Made by a program: the position numbers and the translations under genes. Below the pieces are notes generated by a model. The model had not been told where the DNA came from. It did no database searches and saw nothing but the letters and a program-made list of their open reading frames with translations. DNA of 33,625 nucleotides, taken from the NCBI GenBank assembly GCA_964591565.1, contig CAZQEC010000008.1, positions 1 to 33,625 of the forward strand, in the 5' to 3' direction. Of this stretch, positions 1-8,415 are shown in pieces; the first letter of the stretch is position 1; every line of letters begins with the position of its first letter. The DNA comes from CAZQEC01 sp964591565 (lineage in GTDB: Bacteria > Patescibacteriota > UBA1384 > CAJBMM01).

Positions 1-2033
1 CGACGGCGATAAATGACTTCGCGATGTTTATTCATGACGTCGTCGTATTCGACCAGGTGTTTGCGAATATCAAAGTTGTGTCCCTCCACTTTCTTTTGCG
101 CACTCTCAATGGCGCGACTAATCATGCCGTGTTCAATCGGCTGATCCTCTGGCATTTTCAGCGTGGTCATAATGCTTTTGAGGCGCTCGCCGCCAAAAAT
201 ACGCATTAAATCGTCGTCCATTGAAATAAAGAATTGACTTGAACCTGGGTCGCCCTGGCGCCCAGTGCGTCCACGCAGTTGATTATCAATGCGCCGCGAT
301 TCGTGTCGTTCAGTGCCAATCACATGCAAACCACCCAACTCCACCACCCCAGCACCTAATTTGATGTCAGTCCCGCGCCCAGCCATGTTAGTCGCCACCG
401 TCACCGCCCCTTTTTGCCCCGCTTGGGCAATTACGTGCGCTTCACGCTCATGATTTTTGGCATTCAACAGCTCGTGTTTGACGCCAGCTTGAGTGAGCAA
501 ATTGGATAACACCTCATTTTTTTCAATTGAAACCGTACCAACCAAAATGGGCTGGCCCTTCTCATGTCGTGACTTAATCTCCCGCACCACCGCCGTAAAC
601 TTACCCGTCAGTGATTTATATATTTGATCTGGCTCATCGCGCCGCATATTCGGCTGATTGGTCGCAATTTCCACTACGTCCAAGTGATAAATTTTGTGAA
701 ACTCCTCGGCTTCGGTGGCGGCGGTACCGGTCATTCCTGCCAATTTATCGTACAAGCGAAACAGATTTTGAAATGAAATGGTGGCGAGCGTCATAGACTC
801 TTGTTTCACTTCGACGCCTTCTTTGGCCTCAATCGCCTGATGCAAGCCCTCTGAATAGCGCCGACCGGGCATCATGCGCCCGGTAAACTCATCAACTATT
901 ATTACCTCACCGTCATTAACCACATAATCTTTGTCGCGTGTAAATAACACCTCTGCCTTAAGCGCTTCTTCTAAATGATGAACAAGTAGCACCCCGCCTT
1001 CTTCATAAACATTTTTAATCCCCAGCATACTTTCAACTGTTTTAATGCCCGCATCGGTCAAAACGACCGCTTTGAGCTTTTCGTCTACTGTGTAATGCTT
1101 CTCGGCTTGCAAACGCGGCACAAGTTTGGCAAACCGAGCATATTCGCTGGTCGACTCCGCCGCCGGTGCTGAGATAATGAGTGGCGTGCGGGCTTCGTCA
1201 ATTAAAATAGAATCCACCTCATCCACAATGGCAAAGTGCAGACCGCCTTGCACGACGTGGCTCGGATCCCCCGCCATATTGTCGCGTAAATAATCGAAGC
1301 CAAACTCGTTATTAGTCCCGTAGGTTATGTCGCACGCATACGCTTCGGCACGGCTCACTGGCACCATTGGCGAATCGTCGGAGGTATAAACCAACCCTTC
1401 GGCTTCGGCACTTTGCTCCGCCTCTTTTTCAATCTGACCCCTTTTGTGCGGATCGTACTGAAGCGAGGTTTCGTGCCCAATTGCCGCCACAGTCAATCCT
1501 AAATAATGATAAATTTGCCCCATCCAAGCCGCATCGCGCTTGGCCAAATAGTCATTGACGGTAATAATGTGCACACCGCGACTGGCCAGTGCGTTCAAAT
1601 ATGCTGGCAAGGTGGCCACCAACGTTTTGCCCTCTCCTGTGCGCATTTCGGCAATTTTGCCTTGATGTAAAACCATGCCACCCATTAACTGGACGTCAAA
1701 ATGGCGTTCTTTGAGGGTGCGCTTAGCCGCCTCCCGCGCCAAAGCAAATGCTTCGGGTAAGGCGGCTTCGGTCGCTTTTTGAATAACTGCCTTACGCCGA
1801 TCACGCTCCCATTTATTGAGGGCGTCTACATTACCATCCACTGGGCTTTCTAAATCTACTTTGCTAGATGTTTCCATTCGTGTTTGAATTTGCACACGCA
1901 ATTCGTTGGTACGAGCTTGCATTTCCGCTTTAGTTAATGCGGATATTGAAGGTTCAAGTTCATTTATCTGCGCCACTTTTGGTGCAAGCTTATTTAACTC
2001 ACCTTTATTCAAATCACCAAATAATCCAAACAT
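1..2033 (-). CDS. secA: SecA preprotein translocase ATPase, 3' end beyond window
   Basis: Motor ATPase that pushes preproteins through SecYEG. The reading frame is open from the ATG at 2031-2033 to the left edge, giving about 677 residues and lacking the C-terminal part. Walker A (MRTGEGKT) lies near residue 130, DEVDSILIDEARTPLIIS near 270, and EYDDVMNKHREVIYRR at the edge. Between GLTV and AEAYACDITYGT (roughly residues 178-225) there is an insertion of about 45 mostly charged residues compared with E. coli SecA; I recall similar insertions in patescibacterial SecA proteins. The start is supported by a Shine-Dalgarno AAGGA six bases upstream. A weak minus-strand -10 (TATACT, 2210-2215) overlaps the promoter of the divergent plus-strand gene. 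The identification is secure; the insertion boundary is approximate. Confidence 0.97.
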   Translation of the reverse strand, partial: MFGLFGDLNKGELNKLAPKVAQINELEPSISALTKAEMQARTNELRVQIQTRMETSSKVDLESPVDGNVDALNKWERDRRKAVIQKATEAALPEAFALAREAAKRTLKERHFDVQLMGGMVLHQGKIAEMRTGEGKTLVATLPAYLNALASRGVHIITVNDYLAKRDAAWMGQIYHYLGLTVAAIGHETSLQYDPHKRGQIEKEAEQSAEAEGLVYTSDDSPMVPVSRAEAYACDITYGTNNEFGFDYLRDNMAGDPSHVVQGGLHFAIVDEVDSILIDEARTPLIISAPAAESTSEYARFAKLVPRLQAEKHYTVDEKLKAVVLTDAGIKTVESMLGIKNVYEEGGVLLVHHLEEALKAEVLFTRDKDYVVNDGEVIIVDEFTGRMMPGRRYSEGLHQAIEAKEGVEVKQESMTLATISFQNLFRLYDKLAGMTGTAATEAEEFHKIYHLDVVEIATNQPNMRRDEPDQIYKSLTGKFTAVVREIKSRHEKGQPILVGTVSIEKNEVLSNLLTQAGVKHELLNAKNHEREAHVIAQAGQKGAVTVATNMAGRGTDIKLGAGVVELGGLHVIGTERHESRRIDNQLRGRTGRQGDPGSSQFFISMDDDLMRIFGGERLKSIMTTLKMPEDQPIEHGMISRAIESAQKKVEGHNFDIRKHLVEYDDVMNKHREVIYRR

Positions 2034-2061
2034 TTTCGTCCTTTATAATCTGTCATTTTCT

Positions 2062-2158
2062 GTCATTGCGAGGAGTGGTGAGCTTAAGTCGAACCACGAC
2101 GTGGCAATCTATGACTCTAATCTGATGGGAAGATTGCTTCGCTTATGCTCGCAATGAC
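2062..2158. repeat. 97-bp palindromic intergenic repeat (MITE/REP-like)
   Basis: The ends are perfect 11-base inverted repeats, GTCATTGCGAG (2062-2072) and CTCGCAATGAC (2148-2158). A nested pair GCAATCT/AGATTGC (about 2104-2110 and 2131-2137) lies inside, so the whole unit can fold into one long imperfect hairpin. There is no ORF of its own. Palindromes with GTCATTGCGAG ends are known to me from many bacterial genomes as dispersed non-autonomous repeats. It lies between secA and a divergent gene. Confidence 0.8.
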
Positions 2159-2191
2159 TGAGAAATCATACTCATACCCTCATCCGATTCA

Positions 2192-2219
2192 TTGACGTTT
2201 TCTGAAAAAAGTATACACT
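2192..2219 (+). promoter_or_regulatory. Promoter of the 2271 gene
   Basis: A -35 TTGACG (2192-2197) and -10 TACACT (2214-2219) are separated by 16 bp, giving a leader of about 45 bases. The leader contains a small GGACA/TGTCC hairpin. The -10 region overlaps a possible minus-strand TATACT that could serve secA. Confidence 0.6.
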
Positions 2220-2270
2220 AAATGGCATCTCTTGGACACAGCCTGTCCGGCTCTTTAGAAAGGTAAGCCC

Positions 2271-2552
2271 ATGCGACTGTTATGTCACGTGTCTGGCACC
2301 TACGCCGCGGTGCCATATCAAGACGTTGTCCTGAAGCGCGTTGTAAATGTATCTGGTGTCACTGGCAATGTCACCAGTTACACGATACTCGTAGTACTAA
2401 CACGCCAGTTTCAAAATGATGGCATTGAAGTCGCTCATTCAGAACACCTGACTCGCGAACTGTTCCAAAAGCTGGTCACAAAACTAGGCGAAATGGAGAG
2501 GCTTGGCACGCCATCGGTCGATCTGAACGAACTGATCAAACAGCTCAGGTAA
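2271..2552 (+). CDS. Hypothetical 93-residue protein
   Basis: I do not recognise this protein. It is 93 residues, soluble, with no signal peptide or clear motif. The N-terminal half is rich in Val, Ser and Thr (probably beta strand) and the C-terminal half (from about residue 50) reads as two charged helices ending in NELIKQLR. It is likely a real gene despite its size: a promoter at 2192-2219, a Shine-Dalgarno AAAGG seven bases before the ATG, and a strong intrinsic terminator 30 bases after the stop. It is a single-gene plus-strand unit convergent with serS and divergent from secA. No partner gene suggests a function. Confidence 0.65.
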   Translation: MRLLCHVSGTYAAVPYQDVVLKRVVNVSGVTGNVTSYTILVVLTRQFQNDGIEVAHSEHLTRELFQKLVTKLGEMERLGTPSVDLNELIKQLR

Positions 2553-2582
2553 GAAGTGGAGTACACTTACACTGGTGCTACC

Positions 2583-2618
2583 CCCCGCTTTCAATGAAGA
2601 GAGCGGGGCTCATTTTTT
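2583..2618 (+). terminator. Intrinsic terminator of the 2271 gene
   Basis: Ten-base-pair stem CCCCGCTTTC/GAGAGCGGGG (one G-U pair) with a six-base loop, then CTCA and six T. The T-tract overlaps the stop codon of the convergent serS. Confidence 0.85.
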
Positions 2619-3867
2619 ATTTAATCACCTCAAAACCGGTATAAGGTACTAGCACTTTTGGCATTGTGATCGAGCCGTCTTTATGCTGGTTATTTTCTAA
2701 AATTGCAATTAGGGGACGCTCGGAAAACACCGTACCATTGATGGTCGAGGCATAGTGGTTGCCCTTTTGATCTTTGATGCGAATATTTAATCGTCTTGCC
2801 TGAAAATCGGTGCAGTTTGAGGTTGAATGAGTTTCGCGGTACTCATTTTGCCCGGCCATCCACGCTTCTATATCCCACGTTTTAGCGGACGCAAAGCCCA
2901 AATCGCCAGCGCACAGATTAACCATTCTATACGGAATTTCAAGCGCAGACATTAACTCTTCTTCAATTGATAAAAAATTCTGATGTTCTTTTTCAGCCAA
3001 ATCTGGGTGAACAAAACTAAACATCTCGACTTTTTGGAATTGATGCATCCGCAATATGCCGCGCACGTCTTTGCCGTGACTACCGGCCTCGCGCCGAAAA
3101 CAAGTGGAGAGCCCGACATAACGCAGTGGCAACTTTTCGGCTGAAATAACTTCGTCAGCGTGCAAGGCCAACATAGAATGTTCACTTGTGCCCGCCAAAT
3201 ATAGGTCATCAATCGTTCGGTAAACTTCATCTTTGCCTTGGGCAATGAAGCCCGTCGCATCCATCACTTTTTTATTCAATAATACGGGCGGAATAATTGG
3301 TATAAAACCCTTTTTGACTAGCTGATCAATGCCGAAACGCATCAGCGAAAATTCGAGAATAGCTAACTTGCCTTTCAAGTATGCAAAACGCGATCCGCTA
3401 GCCACTGCCGCCGCCTCAAAATCAATTAAATCATGTGCCAAAGCCAAGGCAACGTGATCTTGGGGCGCAAAATCAAAATGTGGTCGCTCGCCTTTTTCGT
3501 AAGCCGGCTCGTTATCTTTATCTGATTTGCCGTCAATGACGTCTGCGAGAGGCAAATTAGGAATCTGCGACATCACTAAATGAAACTCGGTTTCGAGTGT
3601 CATAAGTCGGGGGCGATATTTGTCTATCTCGGCCGAAATTTGGGTTGCCTCGCGCACCAAATCCACCTTTTTTTGTCCAAACTGACCCGCTACTTCTTTC
3701 GAGATGCGGTTCAAGTTGGTTTGAAACGCCTCCATTTCCACCTGCACTCTTCGCTTTTCCTTATCTACCCGACTCGCTTCATCTACCAATTCAGGATTAG
3801 CCCCTCTACGCGCCACCGCTCGTTTGACCATCTCCGCATCGTCTCTAATTAATTGTATGTCAATCAT
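2617..3867 (-). CDS. serS: Seryl-tRNA synthetase
   Basis: Charges tRNA-Ser with serine in the cytoplasm. The 416-residue length is normal for bacterial SerRS. Residues 1 to about 100 form the two-helix coiled-coil arm that grips the tRNA long arm. The class II catalytic core follows, with motif 2 around residue 255 (CFRREAGSHGKDVRGILRMH) and motif 3 near the C-terminus. Motif 3 is unusual: the common LAVGRTL is replaced by VFSERPL, keeping the essential Arg, followed by a normal IAILENNQ. The start ATG has AAGGAT upstream. It is preceded by an intergenic hairpin element shared with the right end of the window and ends against a convergent small gene. Confidence 0.97.
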   Translation of the reverse strand: MIDIQLIRDDAEMVKRAVARRGANPELVDEASRVDKEKRRVQVEMEAFQTNLNRISKEVAGQFGQKKVDLVREATQISAEIDKYRPRLMTLETEFHLVMSQIPNLPLADVIDGKSDKDNEPAYEKGERPHFDFAPQDHVALALAHDLIDFEAAAVASGSRFAYLKGKLAILEFSLMRFGIDQLVKKGFIPIIPPVLLNKKVMDATGFIAQGKDEVYRTIDDLYLAGTSEHSMLALHADEVISAEKLPLRYVGLSTCFRREAGSHGKDVRGILRMHQFQKVEMFSFVHPDLAEKEHQNFLSIEEELMSALEIPYRMVNLCAGDLGFASAKTWDIEAWMAGQNEYRETHSTSNCTDFQARRLNIRIKDQKGNHYASTINGTVFSERPLIAILENNQHKDGSITMPKVLVPYTGFEVIK

Positions 3868-3942
3868 ATAAATCCTTGTTGATTAATCTTTTGATAAATG
3901 ATTAATTCTGCGATTTGAATCTGTATCACCAAATCCATACGT

Positions 3943-4050
3943 TAATGAATAATGCATAAATTATAATGCATAATGTAGGTATTTTGCTTTAGCAAAATAG
4001 ATTATCAAATAAGATCGTAGCGAAGCTACTCCATCATTATCCATTGTGAC
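3943..4050. repeat. Intergenic hairpin element A (ATAATGCATA words plus two hairpins)
   Basis: Between lysS and serS. It starts with ATAATGCATA-type words (3949-3975), followed by hairpin TATTTTGCT-TT-AGCAAAATA (3980-3999), then TTATCAAAT, then hairpin GTAGC-GAA-GCTAC (4017-4029), then TCCATCATTATCCATT. The same order of parts, with different stem sequences, is seen at 31925-32050. There is no coding capacity. Confidence 0.7.
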
Positions 4051-4057
4051 ATATCCA

Positions 4058-5563
4058 TTATAATTTTCCCTTTGGTTTCATAAACGGAAACAGTATCACC
4101 TCTCGCAAGGTATGTGAATCGGTCAACAAAGCGCACAGGCGATCAATACCCATGCCAAATCCAGCCGTCGGTGGCATACCATATTCAAGTGCCGTGATAA
4201 AATCGCTATCAAAAGGTTGCGCTTCATCATCGCCGCGTTGACTTAAAGCCATTTGTTGCTCAAAACGTTTGCGCTGATCTATCGGGTCATTTAACTCCGT
4301 AAAGGCGTTACATAGCTCAAACTCACCCGCCACAATTAATTGAAACCGCTGTACTTCACGATCATTTTTCTTTTTGGCCAGCGGTGACAGCTCAATCGGG
4401 TGATCGATCATAAAAGTCGGTTGGATCATTGCAGGTCGAACCTTAGATTTATATAAATAGTCGCACAATTTGCCAAAATCGGCGTCTTTTGGCATCTCAA
4501 CTTTCATTTTGATCATTTTAGCCCGCAAACTACTTTCGTCTTCAGTCAAAATATCAATGCCCGTAGCTGACTTTACCGCATCAGCAAAAGTGACTCGAAC
4601 AAACGGCGCGTTAAAATCGATCAGGTGATCTTTGTAGCGCATCTCCAGACTGCCATGAGCGCTTTTGACAATCTGGCGCATCATATCTTCCGTAAAATCC
4701 ATTAACTGCTCATAATCCCAATAGGCGGCGTAAAACTCCAAATCGGTAAACTCTGGATTGTGTGAGTGATCAACTCCTTCATTGCGAAAGACCCGCGCGA
4801 ACTCGTAAACACGCTCAAACCCACCCACAATCAACCGTTTATGATACAACTCCGGCGCCACCCGCAAAAAAACGTCGGTGTCGTAAGCATTGTAATGAGT
4901 CGAGAAGGGTTTAGCGGTCGCGCCACCAGCCAAAGTTTGCAAAACTGGCGTCTCTACCTCCATAAACTGATTATCCTCCAGAATTGTACGAATGGTTTTG
5001 ACAATTTGACTGCGCAGGCGAAAACGCTGACGCACCTCCGGATTGGCCAATAAATCGGCATAACGCTCCCGAAATCGCTTTTCTTTGTCCTCCAAACCAT
5101 GCCATTTATCAGGCAAAGGTCGTAGCGATTTAGCCAAAAAAACTTGAGCGCGCACCTGAAGCGTAATCTCACCTCGCTTGGTCACAAACATTGGCCCAGT
5201 CACCTGAATAAAATCGCCTAGATCAATATTTGCCCAAACTTGATAATCCTCGCCCATATTGGCCGCACTAGCCATTATTTGTAATTTGCCATAACCGTCC
5301 TCAAGATCGGCAAAAGTGGCGCCACCGTGACTGCGAATTGCCGTAACCCGTCCGACAATTGTAATAGTTTCGGCATCAGCGTTGGGCAAACCCGGCTCAC
5401 CCGACCACTCATTTTGATGTAGAGCGAATAACTGCCGCGCCGCCTCAGTGGTATGCGTGCGCAAGGCCCGACTCGGGAAGGGATTAACCCCAAGCGCCTT
5501 GAGCGCCCGCATATGCTCGTGGCGCGATTTAACTAAATCATTTTCACCATTTTCTGATTCCAT
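4058..5563 (-). CDS. lysS: Lysyl-tRNA synthetase, class II
   Basis: Charges tRNA-Lys. It has 501 residues, the usual length. An N-terminal OB-fold anticodon-binding domain includes VGRVTAIRSHGGATFADLED near residues 68-90. The class II core has motif 2 (FRNEGVDHSHNPEFTDLE) around residue 260 and motif 3 (GMGIDRLCALLTDSHTLRE) near residue 470. The ATG has a Shine-Dalgarno AAAGGA, and a promoter (-35 TTGCAG, -10 TACTAA) lies 23 bases upstream. It follows greA but is separated from it by a terminator, so it is probably transcribed independently. Confidence 0.97.
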   Translation of the reverse strand: MESENGENDLVKSRHEHMRALKALGVNPFPSRALRTHTTEAARQLFALHQNEWSGEPGLPNADAETITIVGRVTAIRSHGGATFADLEDGYGKLQIMASAANMGEDYQVWANIDLGDFIQVTGPMFVTKRGEITLQVRAQVFLAKSLRPLPDKWHGLEDKEKRFRERYADLLANPEVRQRFRLRSQIVKTIRTILEDNQFMEVETPVLQTLAGGATAKPFSTHYNAYDTDVFLRVAPELYHKRLIVGGFERVYEFARVFRNEGVDHSHNPEFTDLEFYAAYWDYEQLMDFTEDMMRQIVKSAHGSLEMRYKDHLIDFNAPFVRVTFADAVKSATGIDILTEDESSLRAKMIKMKVEMPKDADFGKLCDYLYKSKVRPAMIQPTFMIDHPIELSPLAKKKNDREVQRFQLIVAGEFELCNAFTELNDPIDQRKRFEQQMALSQRGDDEAQPFDSDFITALEYGMPPTAGFGMGIDRLCALLTDSHTLREVILFPFMKPKGKL

Positions 5564-5585
5564 CGCATCCTTTAAGATAACTTAA

Positions 5586-5613
5586 TTAGTACAGTATCAA
5601 AATTAACCTGCAA
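5586..5613 (-). promoter_or_regulatory. lysS promoter
   Basis: Minus-strand -35 TTGCAG (5608-5613) and -10 TACTAA (5586-5591) with 16-bp spacing, just downstream of the greA terminator. The -35 overlaps the terminator base. Confidence 0.5.
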
Positions 5614-5636
5614 AAGACAGGGCTTGCCTGTCTTTT
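5612..5636 (-). terminator. greA intrinsic terminator
   Basis: Ten-base-pair stem AAAAGACAGG/CCTGTCTTTT with a five-base loop. On the minus strand it follows greA and ends in TCTTTT; the plus-strand side also carries a T-run, so it could work in both directions. Confidence 0.7.
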
Positions 5637-5661
5637 TTGTCACCATATTATGCGTAAATGT

Positions 5662-6129
5662 TTAAAAAGTGACGTTTTTAATCTTATAACTAATTTTACC
5701 CGACGGGGCTTGTACCACTACCAAATCACCTTTGGAGTGTCCAATCAGGGCTTTGCCAGTGGGGCTTTCAACCGAAATGCGCCCTTTCATCGGATTAGCT
5801 TCTGTAGCACCAACTAGTACATAAGTTTCGGCGTCACCCGCTACCTCAACCTCAATCGTGCACCCTAACTCCGCCGCGTGACCATTTCCCTCGTGAGGCT
5901 TAACTACTTTTGCCTTGCGCAAAGTCTCTTCAATTTCAGAAATACGCCCTTCAACAAACGCCTGCTCATTTTTTGCTTGCTCATATTCGCTGTTTTCTGA
6001 TAAATCGCCGTACTCTTTGGCCTCCTGAATATGATGTACCACTTCTTTGCGTTTAACAGTTTTTAACTCCACCAATTCTGCAGTTAATTTATCTAATCCA
6101 TCTTGAGTTACATACGCAACATTACTCAC
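5662..6129 (-). CDS. greA: Transcription elongation factor GreA
   Basis: Rescues backtracked RNA polymerase by stimulating transcript cleavage through the secondary channel. The 155 residues match the family. The N-terminal half is the antiparallel coiled coil with the conserved EYGDLSENSEY segment near residues 40-50, including the acidic tip residues. The C-terminal half is the FKBP-like domain, with SPTGKALIGHSKGD near residues 124-137. The start is GTG at 6127-6129, supported by AAAGGA five bases upstream. A near-consensus promoter is at 6238-6266 and a terminator follows, so this looks like a single-gene transcript. A small CTCGTC/GACGAG hairpin lies in the leader (about 6170-6187). Confidence 0.97.
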   Translation of the reverse strand: MSNVAYVTQDGLDKLTAELVELKTVKRKEVVHHIQEAKEYGDLSENSEYEQAKNEQAFVEGRISEIEETLRKAKVVKPHEGNGHAAELGCTIEVEVAGDAETYVLVGATEANPMKGRISVESPTGKALIGHSKGDLVVVQAPSGKISYKIKNVTF

Positions 6130-6237
6130 AATATTCCTTTCTAATCACAGTTAATAATAGACACTCAAACTCGTCTTTGATGACGAGCCTTATTTAAATA
6201 TATCTGTTTAGTTTTCGATCAATATCTTTGCCCCTCG

Positions 6238-6266
6238 AGTGTAGTTTTTTAACGCGATATTGTCAA
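6238..6266 (-). promoter_or_regulatory. greA promoter
   Basis: Minus-strand -35 TTGACA (6261-6266), exact consensus, and -10 TACACT (6238-6243), separated by 17 bp. The leader is about 100 bases and contains a six-base-pair hairpin at 6170-6187. A nine-T run between this promoter and the pyrG stop may help end the pyrG transcript. Confidence 0.75.
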
Positions 6267-6319
6267 TAGATAGAGATAGAAAAAAAAACTTCGATGTTTT
6301 AAAGTGTGCCGATTAATGC

Positions 6320-7918
6320 TTAAAGCGTCGCGGCGATGAAATCACGAAATAAGGGATGAGCGTGGTTGGGGCGCGATTTGAATTCGGGATGAAACTGGCT
6401 AGCCACGAAAAAAGGATGATCTTTATACTCAATCACCTCGACGATAATATTATCTGGTGAAGTGCCCGAAATTACCAGACCGACACTCTCCAGGCGCTCA
6501 CGATAATCGTTATTAAACTCGTACCGATGACGATGACGTTCCGAGATTAAACTGGTACCATACGCTCGCATTGCGTGCGTATCTTTGGTCAACTGACACG
6601 GATAAGCACCCAAACGCATGGTGCCGCCATAATCGTTTTTGAGCAACTTCTTTTCCTGTTCAGGCATAATGTGAATAACTGGGTGCGCAGTTTTAGCATC
6701 AAACTCAGTCGAGTTAGCACCTTCCAAACCAGCCAAATGCCGCGCCGCCTCAATGCAAGCAATCTGCATACCTAAACATAATCCGAGATATGGCACTTTT
6801 TTTTCACGAGCGTACTTGGCCGCCAATATCTTACCTTCAATTCCCCGATGACCAAAACCACCCGGTACTACAATGCCATCAACATCATTTAAAATACTTA
6901 CACCATTTTTTTCCAGTGTTTCAGCGTCAATCCACTCAATTTTAACATCAACCCGATGATGCAACGCCGCCGCTTTAAGCGCTTCAGTGACTGACAGGTA
7001 AGTGTCTTTCATGCCCATATATTTACCCACTAGCCCAACGGTGATGGATCTTTTTTTCGGCGATTTTATGAGCTTGATTAAATCATTCCAATCGCTCGAG
7101 CGAGCCCGTTTTGGTTTTAAGCCAAAATGATCGAGAATAATTTGATCGACTTTGTAAGATTCGAGTGTCAGTGGCACTTCGTAGACGTTTTTGACGGTGG
7201 TGATGGGAATAACATGGTCGTCCTCGACGTTACCAAAAAGGGCTAGTTTGCGTCGAATTGAATCAGGCACCGGGCGATCGGCGCGGGCAATAATGATGTC
7301 GGGTTGAATGCCAAAACCTTGCAGGTCGGTCACGCTATTTTGCAGGGGCTTGGATTTTAATTCATCGGTTACCTCAAGATGAGGCAAAAAACCAACGTGA
7401 ACGTACAACACGTTTTCCCGACCAACGGTTCGTTTCATTTGGCGAATGGCTTCAATGAAATGCAAGCCCTCATAATCACCAGCAGTACCCCCAATTTCGA
7501 CGATCAAAAAATCGGCGGCTGATTCTTTGGCCGCCTCAATCATGCGACGTTCCACTTCGGGCACGACGTGCGGAATGAACTGAATCGTTTTGCCCAAAAA
7601 CTCACCGCGCCGTTCTTTTTCTAAAATAGTTTGATAAATTTGCCCACTCATCACCGAGGATCGCTTGGTCATATTAACATTGATAAAACGCTCATAGTGA
7701 CCTAAATCTAGATCGGATTCGGCGCCATCTTCAGTCACAAACACTTCGCCATGCTCGGCTGGATTAAGCGTGCCGGCGTCAACGTTTAGATACTGATCGA
7801 ATTTCTGCATAAAGACCGAGTATCCTCGAGAAACCAAAATATTGCCAATACTGGCGGCGGTAATGCCCTTGCCGAGACCAGATAGTACCCCTCCGGTTAC
7901 AAAAATATATTTCGTCAT
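6320..7918 (-). CDS. pyrG: CTP synthase
   Basis: Makes CTP from UTP using glutamine and ATP. It has 532 residues, the normal size. The N-terminal synthetase domain starts with FVTGGVLSGLGKGITAASIG (P-loop), and the C-terminal class I glutamine amidotransferase domain has the nucleophile in LGLCLGMQ (about residue 380) and the His-Glu pair in SQFHPEFKSRP (about residue 508). A promoter is located at 7955-7983. It is separated from the upstream Bro-N fragment by a terminator, so it is probably its own transcription unit. Confidence 0.98.
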   Translation of the reverse strand: MTKYIFVTGGVLSGLGKGITAASIGNILVSRGYSVFMQKFDQYLNVDAGTLNPAEHGEVFVTEDGAESDLDLGHYERFINVNMTKRSSVMSGQIYQTILEKERRGEFLGKTIQFIPHVVPEVERRMIEAAKESAADFLIVEIGGTAGDYEGLHFIEAIRQMKRTVGRENVLYVHVGFLPHLEVTDELKSKPLQNSVTDLQGFGIQPDIIIARADRPVPDSIRRKLALFGNVEDDHVIPITTVKNVYEVPLTLESYKVDQIILDHFGLKPKRARSSDWNDLIKLIKSPKKRSITVGLVGKYMGMKDTYLSVTEALKAAALHHRVDVKIEWIDAETLEKNGVSILNDVDGIVVPGGFGHRGIEGKILAAKYAREKKVPYLGLCLGMQIACIEAARHLAGLEGANSTEFDAKTAHPVIHIMPEQEKKLLKNDYGGTMRLGAYPCQLTKDTHAMRAYGTSLISERHRHRYEFNNDYRERLESVGLVISGTSPDNIIVEVIEYKDHPFFVASQFHPEFKSRPNHAHPLFRDFIAATL

Positions 7919-7954
7919 CTGCTATTCATTAATTATTTTTGATATTTCAGGTTC

Positions 7955-7983
7955 AGTTTATGGATAAATAAACAGCCCGTCAA
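7955..7983 (-). promoter_or_regulatory. pyrG promoter
   Basis: Minus-strand -35 TTGACG (7978-7983) and -10 TAAACT (7955-7960) with 17-bp spacing, about 35 bases before the pyrG start. Confidence 0.65.
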
Positions 7984-8056
7984 GCTAATTCAATTCATAG
8001 TGTGTTCATAATTATATTGCCAATCGAATAGATAAGATTTGATAATTGTAGGCCTT

Positions 8057-8081
8057 AAAACCCCATGCCTTTAGGATGGGG
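8057..8081 (-). terminator. Intrinsic terminator overlapping the end of the Bro-N fragment
   Basis: On the minus strand CCCCATCC-TAAA-GG-C-ATGGGG followed by TTTT. The stop codon TAA of the 8071-8391 gene forms part of the loop. Confidence 0.7.
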
Positions 8082-8391
8082 TAAAGGGCTCTGCCTTAGG
8101 TGATGGGATAGATTGAATTACACGAAGCAAATCTTCTGTAGAAAAACTGTCTGTTTCTCTTTTTTTACCGTCTGGGGCAGTCATTTTCAACTGTACGATT
8201 TTTTCGTACACTTCACTTCCCTCGTTTTTTAGTTTGTTTTTCAGATCGCTCCAATAGCGCCTTGGAATAGTGGTGTCGGTCAAAACCTCAATAACGTCGA
8301 TGATTGAGAAATACCAAATTTCTTTTTCGTCATTATAAAAACGACGAACTTGTTTCTGATTAAATAAAATTATCGAATTTGATTTTTTCAT
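8071..8391 (-). pseudogene. Truncated Bro-N (phage antirepressor-like) protein
   Basis: This 106-residue product is a clear paralogue of the full-length protein at 24533-25096. Both share an IWYFSIIDVIEVL-type strand, a PRRYWSDLKNKL-type helix, an EGSE-x-x-EKI block and the signature SIPSPKAEPF. The full-length copy continues for about 80 residues after that signature; this one ends three residues later (TPS) inside a terminator hairpin, so the C-terminal half is missing. The ATG at 8391 matches the MKK start of the paralogue; a TTG six bases upstream is less likely. No Shine-Dalgarno is visible. The Bro-N domain is a DNA-binding domain of phage and viral antirepressor proteins; whether the isolated half still works is unknown. 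Confidence 0.75.
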
Positions 8392-8415
8392 AGTCAATTG
8401 TAACTAAAGATTAAG

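Noticed and set aside
1906..2157. Plus-strand ORFs opposite the secA start and the palindromic repeat
   Set aside because: Antisense to SecA codons and extended only by the repeat; no ribosome site.
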